Of a DNA stretch of 64,000 nucleotides, positions 12,901-26,631 are shown one piece after another. The notes under the pieces are model-generated. The model saw nothing but the letters and a program-made list of their open reading frames with translations, was not told the origin of the DNA and ran no database searches. A program made the translations under genes and the position numbers. The DNA is from Paramecium pentaurelia (taxonomy: Eukaryota > Ciliophora > Oligohymenophorea > Peniculida > Parameciidae): positions 19,566 through 83,565 of the forward strand of contig CAJJDO010000023.1 in the NCBI GenBank assembly GCA_905183005.1, in the 5' to 3' direction. The first letter of the stretch is position 1, and every line of letters begins with the position of its first letter.

Positions 12901-13162
12901 ATTACAAAGATAATTTACCTCTCGAATTTGCCAACAGTCCATTTTAATTATATAGTATTAATACCCAATTTTTTTAGTTAATCCTATTGTTGCAACACTC
13001 ATCATTAGCCAATACATATCTTTTGAAGCCTAATCAACTATAATTTTTAAAGGAGAATTCATAAATCACCAAGGCAAAGACTTATGTTATTTATTAAAGA
13101 ATAGAGGAGCTTGTTTTTTAGAAAGCTCTTTAAACATTTCATAGAATTCAATTAATATTTGA
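9726..13162 (+). CDS. Pentapeptide / WD40-repeat protein, about 20 repeats
   Basis: Predicted 1,137-residue scaffold protein. It starts with a helical linker (MQCLVQENDSLADVFYQ...DIDEQIFGVILEIF) matching residues just after intron 1 of the paralogue at 3.9 kb. A pentapeptide-like segment follows (NFVRCNLSGSQFNNVNISG). About 20 WD40 repeats of 42 residues (126 nt) span about 10,380-12,880 with the signature SVCFSPDGN.LASGS.D.SIRLWDVKTG, enough for nearly three seven-bladed propellers. The tail, FKGEFINHQGKDLCYLL, matches the paralogue's tail and lies after a 23-nt intron (12955-12977). The spliced length is an exact multiple of three, ending at TGA 13160-13162. Many Gln codons are TAA/TAG, as in the QQKAK linker between repeats. 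Compared with the paralogue it lacks the N-terminal zinc-finger/coiled-coil exon, although the upstream block is conserved; a deletion of about 600 bp would explain this. Binding partners cannot be inferred. Confidence 0.88.
11107..11734 (+). repeat. Internal higher-order WD40 duplication, copy 1
   Basis: About 628 bp identical to 11863-12490, at an offset of exactly 756 bp (six 126-bp WD40 units). Single-base differences mark the edges (TATCCGTC here against TATCTGTC at the right edge of copy 2). This indicates recent unequal exchange of a six-repeat block inside the gene, or an assembly duplication that happens to preserve repeat phase. Confidence 0.85.
11863..12490 (+). repeat. Internal higher-order WD40 duplication, copy 2
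   Basis: Second copy of the block at 11107-11734. The frame and the 42-residue repeat phase are kept, so it adds six WD40 units to the protein without disrupting it. Confidence 0.85.
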
Positions 13163-13679
13163 TTTATATTCCAAATTATATAAATTTAATATATCAAGAA
13201 TTTTAATATTTTTTTTCTTTTATAGACAATATAAATTATTGTTAAATAATTTACAGGAATATTTAAAGGTCTTAATTTAAATGATGCTTCATAATATATA
13301 TAATTTAATGCTGTACCAACTTTTTGATTTAAAATTCAACAAGTGAAGATACTATCAGAGAGTAGGAAGTAATATAAATGTTATACATTTAAATTAATTT
13401 ATTTCGAATTCAACTCTTGTAAAAAATTTTCAACTTCAACTTAAACTCTTCATCTATTTTTACTATTTCAAACTAAACACCAAATTTCGACTTTCAAGCT
13501 AGAATTATCCCAATTATATACATAGTTGAAATAGTTCATAAACTGTCAATGACTAGCTTACATCAATTAACATTTTTCACAGATTACTTTAAGTTATTAT
13601 CATGAGTATATTGATTTTCGCATCGATCAAAATAAACTTGTAGACATTAATTATTGATTATCTATAGGCATGTTTACTT

Positions 13680-14060
13680 ATTAAGTTCTTCTTTGGACAA
13701 GGCATCTCTCCTTTTTCAGATTCATTCCAATCCTGTCCTTTATTCTTATTTTTTTTATCAATTGAACAGCTATATAAGAATTGTCTAAAATGAAAAATTT
13801 TAACCTCTGCCAAATCTGCTGTTACATAATTAAATTAATGTTGCAAGAAAATTTTGATAATATGAGCATCAAAGTTTGTGTTTACACTCTACAATAGAAA
13901 AATCCTTATACAATAGTACCAATAATATTAATTCGTTTTGTGATTGAAATAAAGTTTTTATGAATCTTTTGCCTATTTTACTTCAAACCTTTTAAGGAAA
14001 GTTATTCTCTATTCCACTTTCATCAACGTAAATTGGGCATAAACTAATTATTGATATTCA
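13680..14060 (-). mobile_element. Degenerate IS630/Tc1-mariner-like transposase fragment
   Basis: On the minus strand, 14008-14031 reads YVDESGIE, then NNFP. This fits the first catalytic Asp block of IS630/mariner transposases, usually F(I/V)DESG followed by a conserved Pro. About 70 codons further on, KRINIIGTIV resembles the strand after that block. Around 13,779-13,795, FILDNS resembles the second catalytic block (hydrophobic residues, then DN.S/H). The blocks lie in different frames with TGA codons between them, so the copy is dead. I could not find the third acidic block. A separate minus-strand open stretch at about 14,170-14,735 (beginning MSVSIQEANTKMGSLD) may be its N-terminal part, but I cannot tie it to a helix-turn-helix family. 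No terminal inverted repeats were recognised. Tc1/mariner elements are known in Paramecium germline DNA. Confidence 0.4.
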
Positions 14061-17000
14061 ACATAATTAATGACAGAATATTCAATAGTTGTCTATCCGT
14101 AACATGAAAAAATTTTTATAATCATATTTGATAATCCTCTCTCTCTACATATTCTTCCTCCTGAATATAATCACCTTCAAGTAATTAATTTTTTTTTAAA
14201 CATATTTAATTATTTAATTTTTTTTCCTTCTTTTATTATTACTTAATATTCTTCTCTTTAAACATCAGATTATTATACTATCTTGCTTATGTTTAGGATC
14301 TTTTGAAAAATCTTCCTTAGATTTTCTAAGCAGCGATGTTTAAAAATCTTATTAAAATCTAATTCATTTTAGATATTTACGTTAATTCTTGTTAAGATAC
14401 AAGAGATACATTCTTCGATATATTCTGTTTAAAGAAAAAATTGTTTTCTTTAAGAGTGTGAATAATATTCACCATTCTTATTTTTTTTTCAAAAAGATAA
14501 CCTTTTTCGATGGCCCAAGATTTTATTTGATAGATTTGTTTCATTACTATCCATAAGTCAAATTTAAAGACTTGCTTTAACAAGTACCCAATTTTGATTT
14601 CAGAAGATTTTATTCAAAATATTTCTTTGTCATAATTTTAGGAAGATAATATCCTTTACGTATTACTGAATAGTATGCAGAATCTAATGATCCCATTTTT
14701 GTATTGGCTTCTTATATTGAAACAGACATTTCTCACCTTAATTAATAAATTAATTCAAAAATAATTATTTTGAAATCATAATTTATATTTTGAAGTAAAA
14801 TTAATATCAAACCTTGAAAGCTGTAATAGTTTTAATTAATCCATTTCAAAAAAATCAAAGTTATTTAAGAAATATCTTTTGAAATTAAAATTTGAATTTT
14901 TCATGATAATATTAATTAATAAAAATACAATTAAAAAATGCAGATTAAGTATCAATAAGAAGATATAATAAAAAAATAGTAATGAGTAATTTTTTTCAAT
15001 ATTAAATTATCTCAAATACAATTTTTAACAGATGTTAAAGAGGGATCATTTTTGTGATGAATCATGTCTAGATTATGGATAACTTCAGAATTGGTAGATG
15101 AGATAAATTTTTTAGAATCCTTAAAAGTTTTAGTTATGGATTTTGAAAAGGCCCTCAAAATTTGTTAATCAAAAATCCAAAACCACAATTCTTTGCACTT
15201 AAACTAAAAATAAAAAATCAATCAAAAAGTAAATACTATAATACATCTTTCTCCATAAAAAAATTTCCTTTCTTAATCAATTAAATTAATTTTACAAAGT
15301 CAATGATCAAAACATTTCATTAGTGGCCTAATCTATAAATTTGGGTATCTCAATACAAAGATTACAATAATTGCATATGGGAGTGTAAGCTAATTAAATT
15401 CTACCTGGTATTCATCATTTTGAATTCCTGATATATCATTCTCATTGAATCTCTAATTAAGGAAATATCTAAATCTTATATTCAATAAAAAGAATCTCAA
15501 TTATTTTTAATCCATTTTAAAGTGAATAATGACCAGCTATCAATTACAAAATTTCGAAAAAAATAGTTAAATAACTTGGATATTCCAATAAAATACATTA
15601 ATGAAAGCGAAGAGTTTAAGTCGATGTTGAAAAAGTGTTACAAAAGTTGAATTCAAAATAAATTATTTTATAATGTGTAACATTTATAAGATACATTAGA
15701 AATATGTCAAGGATCAAGTAAAAAATTTAATTTTAATTGCATCAACAGAAACTCATATGACTTGTTTATTCCTAAAATTGATAGAAATAGAACATATATT
15801 TATGGAAACTAATCTATCTATTTTAGTGTTTGTGGTACTGGCTTGATTTTTTTGTCTTTAGTAAAGTTCTATTAGATAAATTGAAATAAAAATAATAAAA
15901 GAATCATTGAAACATAAATAATATGTATAATAATCTTATATATAGTAGTTTATATTATAAATTAACTAATCTTAATATTAAATTCCTTTCATTTATTCAT
16001 TCTTCTTCATAATTTATCAAATTTCTGCTTTTTACATTATGAAGATAAAATTTAGATTGATTTACCATTCCTTATTCTTATATTGGTAGCAATAAATCTA
16101 ATTTTACAAAGTATATGAAAAAAAATTCAGGAAATTTATCGACTAATAATAGTATATTTATTACCATGGATTATTTTAGTAAGACCATAATATGAATATT
16201 TGAAGTAATTGATTTTCTGTTAATTTAAAAATATTAATTAATTGTTCATTTATTATTCTGCCTAATCAATTTAAGGAATCTAATTATGAAGATTACATTA
16301 AGTGTTGTGAATAAACCTACTCAATCTACATTATTTTTGCATTAGAATTTAAACAAAATAATGATGCTAAAACAACTAAAAATCAAAAATGCATTTAATT
16401 ATTTTATACAATTAAGTTCTTGGAATATGATCATTTTTGTTATATAATCTCTAATTTCACAACTTTTATTGAAAATTATTGTAAATAATATTATTATAAA
16501 AAGATTGTATAATCTGAAATTTAATTTAAATTTTCTTATAGTTTTTCATGAATACTTTAAAAATAAGGTATGATTTTTATTTATAAACTCACTAGCATAT
16601 GAACATTTTACTTTTATTGGTTTATTGGATAATTTTTCTAACACTTTATTTTTTTATTTTTACTGTATTGTATGTAAGTACCAAAATAATTATCTAAAAT
16701 AGGATGACCATAACTTACAATTTTATAAAAATGATACTTATAATGGTCATTATAATCCAATTTACTATCATTCAATTTTTATTCCTGCTCTCGATCACAA
16801 GCCAACATAATTCTAATTGCACATAAACTTCCAAAAATCATTTATTTATAGAGGATGAATAGGTATCAATACTTCAGATGAATGAAGAAGTAATGTATTA
16901 GATGACAACAATTATAATAAAGCCCTGCTTTAAATTAAATTATAAATTTTATACAAAATAATTTTTAGAAATTTTTTAATTTATTAAAATACAGTTATAT

Positions 17001-18900
17001 CTCCTTAAACTCTATTTCTATTAGTAACTAACAAAAGGTTTGTTCTGTCTCTGCCTAATTGAGAAAAGCTTGATTGCTTTAGCCTGTATTATTAAAAATA
17101 AGAATTAAATAATTTTCTTTGTAAGTCTAATGAAATAGAAACTTAAAGAATATTAACTAATAAAATTAATTCGAGACTTCAAAAATAATATATTTTTATA
17201 AGACTAATTTTTCTGATAAAATATTAATAGAGTTAGAATAAAGTCCCTTTGTCCTCAAAGTTTGAATTTTATTAAATTTTGTTTAATATTCATAATCTTA
17301 ATTTATCATTTTGACAATTATTAGCTTTTTAAGAAATATCTATATTTAATTCTATTAATATAGAAAAAATTGCAATTTCTAATAATCAATATGAGCTCAT
17401 AACTCAAGAAAAAATTTATAAATCATTTTTATTTAAGAAGATGAACAGTATTAATCAAGTCTTTTTTATGAGCATTTCATAAAATAATTAATTTAAGTTG
17501 GTTTTGAAAGGAGGAAGAAGCTTCAATTCAGAAGAACAAGATAACGGTCAAAAGAGAAATCATTAAATAAGGAATTTTTTGACTTGAATGGAAGATGAAA
17601 GAAGAATAAGACATACTTCCCAATCAAAGTGAGGAGAATATATATACTTAATATATTTATTTAAACTTTTTGATTGATTGATAAATCATAAAGGATATTT
17701 TAACAAATTTAAACACAATACTATGAGGATCATTTTAGAACTAAACTAAACAGTTTAATATGAATTTAAAGGATCCTGTTAATTATTAATAACAATTAAA
17801 TTTTGTCATATATATTCCTAAATTATTAACTTTTATTCAATAGATTTATTTATCGAATTATAATATTACTTATGTATGATGCTATTTTGATTGAATTTGA
17901 TGATAATTAAAGGTGTACACTTTGAAGTATCAATAATTAGGTTCGATTTGGTGTCGATTTTGTTAAAATAATTTGTTTGCAATGTTGATAGAATTATGTT
18001 TAGATTTATGGAGTTTGTATGAGTTTATTAGATATAATCTTCTTCTATAAATTTCAACGAAGAAATATCTTTATCATCTTGTTAATTTCCATATTTAGAA
18101 TAATAATTATAAATTTAGATGCAAGAATAAAAATGTTTAAAATCTTATCAAAATTTATGATAAGAAATTATGTATATTATCTGGCTTCAATAATCATCAA
18201 GTATCTCAAATAATTAACGGGGCTTTACTTTAAATTGTAAAAATGTGCATTACCTTATTACTCAAATGATTTTTGCATTGATGCATAGAATATATTATTG
18301 AGTATATGTAATAAGAAAATTAATGCCGTATGAATTAAGAAATTGGATGAATTGTAAAGATATTTGGGATTTTTTATTTTAAGGTTTTTTTTTCATTAAC
18401 TGAAAATCCTGAAAATAATAAATATTTTAATAATAAAAGAAAAATTTTCTTACCAATTTGGTAAACTGTATTTACAATGAAAAGTTAAGATTTTAAATAT
18501 TTTTTAGATGAATGCATGCTGAAATATGTTTAAGAATAGACCATAAATTTATTGTCCTATTTATCCTTGACTATACTTAGCTTATGTATCTCATCCTTTT
18601 GAGTAGATATATGTAAATAAAGTATATATATAAATCTTTTTTTTTTAATCACAGAATAAAATGCTAAATATCAATAAATTTATCTCCTATAATGGATCCT
18701 CTTATTTTTAAAGATTATTATAAAAAGAAAATTTAAATATTGAGTAAATGGAAATTGTTTCAAAGAATGTTAATTAGACGAATATTTTAATGAATTCTTT
18801 TTTCACAGATTCCGAAAATAAGATCAAATATAAATCGCGCTTTTAATATTGTAGGATGTAGCATTTGAATCAATTAATATAATTAATAAAGTTATCTTTT
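14061..18900. other. Gene-poor stretch with only unassigned open fragments
   Basis: I found no gene I can assign. Open fragments noted are: plus strand about 15,270-15,860, one frame containing two TGA; plus strand 16,599-16,960, a hydrophobic start MNILLLLVYWIIFLT, a possible 29-nt intron at 16674-16702, then two TGA at 16856 and 16883; and plus strand 18,019-18,330, about 100 codons from MSLLDIIFF. At this base composition such lengths occur by chance, so none is called. They may be remnants of genes that lost function. Confidence 0.35.
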
Positions 18901-18912
18901 AAGATTTATTGT

Positions 18913-19000
18913 TTTTTATATGAAGAAGGTTCAATTAAGAATGGAAGATGGATTGTCTTGATCAATGAGTTTTGGTTTTATTCATAATTGATAATTCATT
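18913..19000 (+). pseudogene. Fragment of a MORN-variant repeat
   Basis: The frame LYEEGSIKNGRWIVLINEF (about 18,916-18,975) followed by WFYSQ matches one repeat of the gene at 43-46 kb (pattern GGGLYDEEG..KIGKWIELSDEF...SQ). Similarity ends within about 30 codons and TGA codons follow. This is a remnant of the same family rather than a working gene. Confidence 0.4.
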
Positions 19001-19779
19001 TAAATTGGTGATTATAATAATGATATCAAGATGAATGAGAAATAAAAGGAAATTAATTTTTGAAATTTGACTATTTTTTATTTAATGAAACCTCATTAGA
19101 TAAAATGACATTTTACCACAAATTAATTTCATTATTAAATAATTTCAAATTTATTGGCAAAAAGTGAAATCTATTAATTTTAATTGAAATCTATTTATAT
19201 ATAGCGAATCTGCATTGAAAACTTTATAGACAATTTCTTCTATACTGGTATCTAAATTATCCCAACCTAATTAAGCAAATGCATTAATCCAAACACTTAC
19301 TTTATCAATTTAGAAAGTTAAGATGGAAAAATAATTCTGTTTGTAAATAAGACCCAATTATAAGGATATTATATTGCTTAAATACATATTGATTAATGTC
19401 TATTCAAATCAAAAATAACTTTTCTAGCTCAGTAAATCAGAATTTCAAGAATGAAATGTAATATAATAATTGTAATCTCAAGTTTTCTAAAGGAAACTAT
19501 AATGGATGAATATTATATACGTCAAGAATAATAGTTTAGTAGATATTATTAAATAATAGAGAAATAGTTTGAATAAAGAGGAATTCTTAAAATTTTGTTT
19601 TCTCATAGAAAAAATCTGATTCCTCATAATAAAAGATAAAATTCAAATGATCCTAAAACCATAATACGAATTTAAAAATTTAATTATTTCTAAATTTGTT
19701 AATTATAATATAATACACCTATATTTATGGTATATATTATGAATAAAATTTATTATAATTTAAATTAAAAAAGATACAA

Positions 19780-20360
19780 ATGTTTCTTTGTCAAAATTTA
19801 GAGCATGAAGGAAGTTCAATTGTCGGTTTTTGCCTTTCTGCTGATTTTCAGGAACCTAACTCTCAATTTTGTGTTAATTGTTTAATCAATCCTTAATAAC
19901 ATCTAAATTATAGATTGACTGCAAGTCATTTGATAAAATCGATATGCTCCTAGATTTAATTATAAATAAACTAGATTAAATGTTAGAATAAACTGATTAG
20001 AAGTTTAAATAGTTTAAGCTAGAGTATGAAAAAACAATCAAAATTATTTAAAAAGAACAGCAAAAGTTTTAGGAGATAGCCAAAACCTTGAAAGAGTAAA
20101 AATTTAAGGAATTTTTTGACAATTTTGGCAGAGTAAAGAGTTGGAATACAAAAATAAAATATGTATTATGATAAAGCCATTTCACTTGATCCAAATTATG
20201 TTTATGCCAATTATAATAAAGGTATTAATTTGTTATTTTAGCAATTTCATTATGATTTTTTTAATCAAATCATATAAGCTATACAAAATTACCAAATTGC
20301 ATTAAATATGAACCATCCTTCTTCATATTTAATTTCATAAATCATCAATAAACTTAGATT
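19780..20360 (+). pseudogene. Decayed TPR-protein gene with zinc-knuckle start
   Basis: ATG at 19780 opens MFLCQNLEHEGSS, then GFCLSADFQEPNSQFCVNC. This is the same start design as the intact TPR gene at 49,794 (TCLKENHEGQSIEGFCL...CSEPSQCCFKC). After a frame change near 19,920 the sequence reads a Lys/Glu/Gln-rich coil (DCKSFDKIDMLLDLIINKL...). Another break follows near 20,165. A TPR motif then appears (YYDKAISLDPNYVYANYNKG) at about 20,166-20,225. At the end of that motif lies GTATTAATTTGTTATTTTAG, matching the conserved intron position after YNKG in the intact gene; splicing it leads quickly to TGA. Frame changes plus TGA indicate a dead paralogue of the TPR gene. Confidence 0.55.
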
Positions 20361-23300
20361 ACTATTATAATCATGAAATACAAAAAACCATATTAATTTA
20401 TCATAATCTAATAATACCATTAAATTATTTTGAAAAATTCTTCATAACATTTACTTGATTCCCTCTTATATTATTATAATCCGAGGGAAACAAAAATATA
20501 TTATTTTTTACTTATTTTTCGATAAACCTTCTTTTCTCCTTATTATTATTAAAATTACATTAAAATATATCTCATTTACTTAGTTGGTCTAAATAATTTT
20601 TAATTCATAAAACTTTTTTCTCACTATTATTTTTTAAACTTACGCTAGATATTTTTATATTATTGAGCTCTTTTCTAACATGATCACTTAGTCTTTGATA
20701 GTGAAACTATTTGAATTTTCAGTTTATGGTAGTTACTTTTGATTTTATGGCAAATCAATCTGTGACTCATCTCAATTCCTTCCTTATTAAAATTAAATAA
20801 ATTTTTTCTTTCACAACAGTGTAATGAATGATTTGATTGTAAAATAAAACACAAATCATTTATATCAATGAATTGGAGTTATCCATTTGGTATAAAGAGA
20901 AAATTAAATTCGTAAATTATTTTTAAGAACAATGTTAACATGGCAATTAGAAGTACTAAAGCCATCAACTCAAAGTTATTCATACTTACGGGTGCCTTAT
21001 ATACAATTATTTAAATTAAATGTTTATTTAAGTTGCTATAAAACATATACCAAACCTAAATCCATTCACTTTAATAAATACAAAACTTTTATATCAACTA
21101 ATCTCATATTTCTTCTTCGAAATTATTTCCCCTTATATTACCAACAGCTTGACTAAAAATATTTAAGATTTTTCCATTGGTTCAGTAATGTTCTTTTTTC
21201 ATTTATGAAGCTTATTTGAATCAAAATGTTTCCCTAAAGTTATCAATTTAGAATATTTATGGAGTTTGAAGAATGTAAATCATATCCGTACAATAACTGA
21301 AGAAACTAATTTCGAAGTTTAGGCTTTATTCTCTAATCCATTTTTCTAACTAGACAACTGACCAGTACTTCTAAGCGTTAAATTTAGTCATTATTATGTT
21401 GTGGAGCTCAGTCTTGACACTAGAAAGATAAACCTAGGGACAATTAATGTGTAAAGGGATTTTGATATGCACCTTTATTTAATAAAAAGATAAAACGGTT
21501 TTTTATAGAAAAGTTCCAAGATATCTTGATTAGATAAGATGGGATTACAAGTGATCTTCAATTTGAAAATATTACCTTATATGTATTTTTATCTTTTTTT
21601 TGGTTCAACACAATAAATGTAGATTTATTTAATATAGTTAGATAACATCTTGAGATTAATTTCAAAGTAGCTAAAGAGCATCATAGGTAGTGATATTAAT
21701 TAGGTTGATGAGGTGATCAAAATAAAAATATCCTGAAAGAATAGTCATTTTTAGTTTCAGTTAATCATAAAAGAAAATATCTTAGGTAAATATTAGATTT
21801 AGTTTTTTCTCTCCAAAAAAAAGTGCAGAAGTAAACCAACTTGAAAAAAAATTCTTTATTAAAAACAAAAATACTTATCTTAATTTCAAATAGCATTTAA
21901 GAAATTATTAGTTTGATTAAATATGAATTATAAACATTCCCACCTATTACTTCGTAATGATATTCATTTCAAAATAGATTAATTGAAAAATAGTCTAAAT
22001 CCTATATAGTTATTATCAATTTATTTATATTTCATATTTCATTAGTATCTGCTTTGGTTTCTATTTACATAACAAAAATTTCTTTCTGTCTATTGACTAA
22101 ATTACGAAGAATATTTTCGTTTAAATGCATATTCTTTCGATTACTTAACTTCTGATGCAGAATTATTGTATTATCTTTTTAAATTTTGTATTACTTTCCT
22201 TTGAGTTGATTTAATGATTTTATTCTATACTAATTTACTGATGTCTTTTTGTCTATCTAATTTTCAATAATTCTCAGAAAATCCTATTATTGACTTTAGA
22301 AATCACCTTTTTAGCTATGTATATTAATTATTGATATAACAATATAAGTATCAAGTCTTGAAATTTACTGTTCTATATTATTTCTTATTTATTTCCATTT
22401 ATTTTATTAAAATGGATGTTAAATAAATAATAACTAAATCAATTTTTCTAATGTTATGTACGAAAGTAATAAAAATGGTTCTGTCATAAATCTTCTGAAG
22501 GAGTTAATAGGAAAAAGAGAGAAAAATTTTATTTGGATAGAAATAAACTTATCTAGGTTGAGAATGAGAGATATAATAGTAGTTTTTGTAAATTAGAACC
22601 ACTAATAATTATTTCTTTTATATCAACCACAATAAATGGCAATTAAATATTAATCAAAGGCTTAAATACCTAATACCATACTAGATTAACTAAAGTGATA
22701 AACCTTTATACAGTGTTTTTTTCTAACATTTTCTTAAGATTGGTAAATTAGGATATAGAGTCCCTTAATGTGCACTTCACTTAAATATTAAAAACAATTA
22801 CAACTACTTTTTTGAAAAAAAATAAAGCTCAAAATATTCTTGTGTTATTATGTTGAACAAAGTGAATTAATATAGTTAAAATTGTATTTATTGAATGTTC
22901 AGAAGAAACATTTTTAAGTAAAGAATTATGAATTGATTAATGATATTTCATTTATTATTAGCTTTTATAAAAATTTTTTATTAAATTGTTATAAATCAAA
23001 AATATAAATTTTGATGTGACTAATTAGTTTGAAGGATGAATAATTAATTGAGATAACATCTCATTACAAATCCTCAACTCTTTAAATTAAGAGAACATGG
23101 TCTATTTATTTTAAGAGAAATTATGTTAAAACTCTTTAGGATGATTGATATGGGGAATATTAAAATATTTTTATCTTAAAAAGCCAATAAACTTAAAACA
23201 GCCTTATATTATTTGTTATGTGATATGTTTTATTTGAAAGCTATAGGCTAATGATTAACGATGAAGTTAACTTACATATATTGTTGATATTTCTAGTAAT

Positions 23301-25514
23301 ACTGCTCACCAAAAGGTGCTGAGGATTATGATCTTACTTTTTCATAATTTGAGGCTTGCAGATCAAATTCTAATTGTATACTATAAATAGAAAGAAGAAT
23401 GTAAAGAATTACCTTTAAAATCCGATTTGCCAATGATTCTAGTAATGTAATATACTCATTACAAAAGGTAATAGAGGTAAAAAAATTATTATGGAATAGA
23501 ACTTATTATTAAGAAAAACATTCTGCTTTTGCAACTACAAAAGAGTATGAGAATATATCAATTAAATCAAAAATTTACACATTTTTAAATTCCTATATCT
23601 TTCATTTTATGTATTTCTGATAAAAAAATTTTTCTTAAGATTACCTAAATTGATCAGTTTAAATTTCAAAAAAGTAACATGTATTTAGATAATCTTCCTT
23701 ATTTTTATTGAGTTTAGAGACGATAACATTGCCATATCTCTTTTTACCTGCTCTTTATTCAACTTATGCTTTTGAAATTGGAGTCAATAATAATGTATCA
23801 ATATCTTTTCCAATTTGAAATGATCTAATCTTCACATAACCACAATAAAGAACATAGAATCCCATCTATAGTTATTTAGGTTTTTGCCTTTAGTTGTCAA
23901 TACTACTTTTCTATGGATAGATTTTCAAAATTCTTCTAGTTAAACTTCAGGAGGAAGAACTTAGTATAGCATTTTCACATACGATTATTTATCTTGGTTT
24001 GATATTTTCATTCTTTCTAAAAGAATTTCTTTGACATCTTAAGAATGCAAAAATATCTCCTTCAGGTTATGGAAAATTTAAATATTCTAATACCATTATA
24101 ATCGTATATTTGCCAAAATTTAAGTATTATCAGAAAGATTTTGCTTTGTTCTGATTACAAAAACTTTGAAATATCAGGTTAGCTTATTCAATGTTGTTTC
24201 TATGTTCTTGTATTAAGATTTTTATTATATCATCTGAAGTAAAGAATGGATTATGTTCAATATATTGTTATAATAGAGTTTCTTATTATGTTGGTTGTAT
24301 GCTATCCAGGTATATGGGGAATGCTATTTGAGTGTTCCATATACTTAAAAATTCTATAGAGGTAAGCTTTCATTTAGAGTATTTCATCATGAAATTTAAA
24401 TGAATACTATTGTCAACTGCAATTTCGAAATACTCTTAACTTATATATCAAAGTATTTTTAGTTTTTTAAATAGTATAGTTTATTCTATTATTAAATAGA
24501 TATTATGTTTGATAGGTCGATTTTCTTTTACTTATAACTTCCTCTCTCTTCTAATCTTCAAAATAAAGAGGCAATATTTCTTTTTTTGTTAAAAAAAATA
24601 TTGTAATCTACATATCCTCCAATAATATCTTGAAATTGGCAATCCTTATTTGTATATTATCCAATTCCCAAATAAATCGTTTTACTAATGTCAATATATG
24701 TATATCCTACTAAAATTTAACTTTTTAATATTTCTTTTTCTTTTCAGGCATTTTCTATTTTCATTGTATTATTTGCGCTTAAGAAATCAATAACAATTCT
24801 TTCAAACATTGATTGATAAAAATAGGATTATTTTTACAATGTAATTTTAATGCTATCAGGTAAGAGTAATAAGTGATTTTTGTGTTATTTAAATATTCAA
24901 AATACTTTTTAAACAAATTATTAAGAAACAAAGTATTTGAAGATAATGTAATATTAAATAAAATTTTTTTAGCTTAAACCCAAATTAATAAAATTAATGT
25001 ATAATAAATTATCTAATTAGATAACATATCTGAGGAATTTACTGAGCTTATTAATAGTTTATTCCAACTATGAATTATAAATATATGATTCTATTATAGA
25101 AAAATTCAATTATTTAGTGACCTGTTATCTTACTTTATTTAAGATGATAAATTTTTTTTTACACAATCCAATAACAATATGAATTCTTTAAATGTATTTA
25201 ATTCTAATTCATAAAAAAATTATACTATGGAAGAAATAGCACCATCTAAATTTGAGTATGAATAATAATTATTTTCAAAGGACTAAAAACTTAAAATCTC
25301 TCACCTTCTATTATCGAGAGGGACTTTAAATTTTAATTTTCGGATTAACTTGTTGAAGAAAAAAAATCTATTAGAGAAGAGTCAAAATAATTAAGAGTTC
25401 AGTTTACTTGATTATTTAAAAATTAAAAATAAATAAAATTATCATAAAAATTGAAATTCAAATGTGACCTCCATATTTTTAACATTTGAATATAAGTAAT
25501 AATAATTTTGATTA
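20361..25514. other. Gene-poor stretch with unassigned open fragments
   Basis: No assignable gene. Open fragments that look somewhat protein-like but are not significant are: plus 20,932-21,840 (two overlapping frames with several TGA), plus 23,036-23,640, and minus 23,690-24,809. The last begins MFERIVIDFLSANNTMKIEN and vaguely recalls the N-terminus of HEAT-repeat importins, but frame changes and TGA follow. I regard the region as non-coding or heavily decayed. Confidence 0.35.
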
Positions 25515-25684
25515 TATACTATATGATAGATCAAATATAGATAATTAACTTTCAAAATCTAATAAGTCATGGTAATTTATTTTTCATTATTAGAAATTTG
25601 AATAACAAACATCATAAAACATCTTTCTTGTTATTTATTTATAGGAGACTTAGTGAAAATTTGGTCATCTATTTTTTCAAATTA
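25515..25684 (+). repeat. 170-bp direct repeat flanking the sequence gap, left copy
   Basis: Identical to 26632-26801. It begins TATACTATATGATAG and ends TTTTTTCAAATTA right at the first N. Flanking sequence differs immediately to the left of both copies, starting at a TA dinucleotide. Confidence 0.85.
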
Positions 25685-26352
25685 NNNNNNNNNNNNNNNN
25701 NNNNNNNNNNNNNNNNNNNNNNNNNNNNNNNNNNNNNNNNNNNNNNNNNNNNNNNNNNNNNNNNNNNNNNNNNNNNNNNNNNNNNNNNNNNNNNNNNNNN
25801 NNNNNNNNNNNNNNNNNNNNNNNNNNNNNNNNNNNNNNNNNNNNNNNNNNNNNNNNNNNNNNNNNNNNNNNNNNNNNNNNNNNNNNNNNNNNNNNNNNNN
25901 NNNNNNNNNNNNNNNNNNNNNNNNNNNNNNNNNNNNNNNNNNNNNNNNNNNNNNNNNNNNNNNNNNNNNNNNNNNNNNNNNNNNNNNNNNNNNNNNNNNN
26001 NNNNNNNNNNNNNNNNNNNNNNNNNNNNNNNNNNNNNNNNNNNNNNNNNNNNNNNNNNNNNNNNNNNNNNNNNNNNNNNNNNNNNNNNNNNNNNNNNNNN
26101 NNNNNNNNNNNNNNNNNNNNNNNNNNNNNNNNNNNNNNNNNNNNNNNNNNNNNNNNNNNNNNNNNNNNNNNNNNNNNNNNNNNNNNNNNNNNNNNNNNNN
26201 NNNNNNNNNNNNNNNNNNNNNNNNNNNNNNNNNNNNNNNNNNNNNNNNNNNNNNNNNNNNNNNNNNNNNNNNNNNNNNNNNNNNNNNNNNNNNNNNNNNN
26301 NNNNNNNNNNNNNNNNNNNNNNNNNNNNNNNNNNNNNNNNNNNNNNNNNNNN
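25685..26352. other. Assembly gap (668 N)
   Basis: A run of N without sequence information. Apparent ORFs across it are artefacts of translating N as X. Confidence 0.99.
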
Positions 26353-26631
26353 GAGTAAATCTATTCTGTATCAGAAAAAAATTAAAACTTGAATTTGAGT
26401 TATGCACATTACTCGCATTATTATTATTATTGATAGCTAGTTCATTAAAATCAAAAAATCATAATCAGGTACTTATAATTCTTATTATTAAGATTTAACC
26501 TTTAAGAACTTAATTAAAGCACATTTTTAGGTTTATACCTTTGGATATTTCCTATTACCTTAGAATACTCAGAAGCTGATATTTTAATTTTTCTATGAAT
26601 GTTTTTTATATTTGGATTTCATTCTAAATAT

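Noticed and set aside
16599..16960. Possible membrane-anchored protein with a 29-nt intron and two TGA at apparent Trp positions
   Set aside because: Short, no family match, and frames of this length are expected by chance when TGA is the only stop.
20932..21840. Possible use of TGA as Trp in the gene-poor region (several open segments separated only by TGA)
   Set aside because: Other frames of the same DNA look equally protein-like, and the well-supported genes use TGG for Trp and end cleanly at TGA.
23690..24809. Importin/HEAT-repeat-like minus-strand remnant (MFERIVIDFLSANNT)
   Set aside because: Only a short N-terminal resemblance; the rest needs many frame changes with no intron support.
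25598..26498. Three long ORFs across the N run (plus and minus strands)
   Set aside because: They consist almost entirely of X from translated N and have no real coding content.
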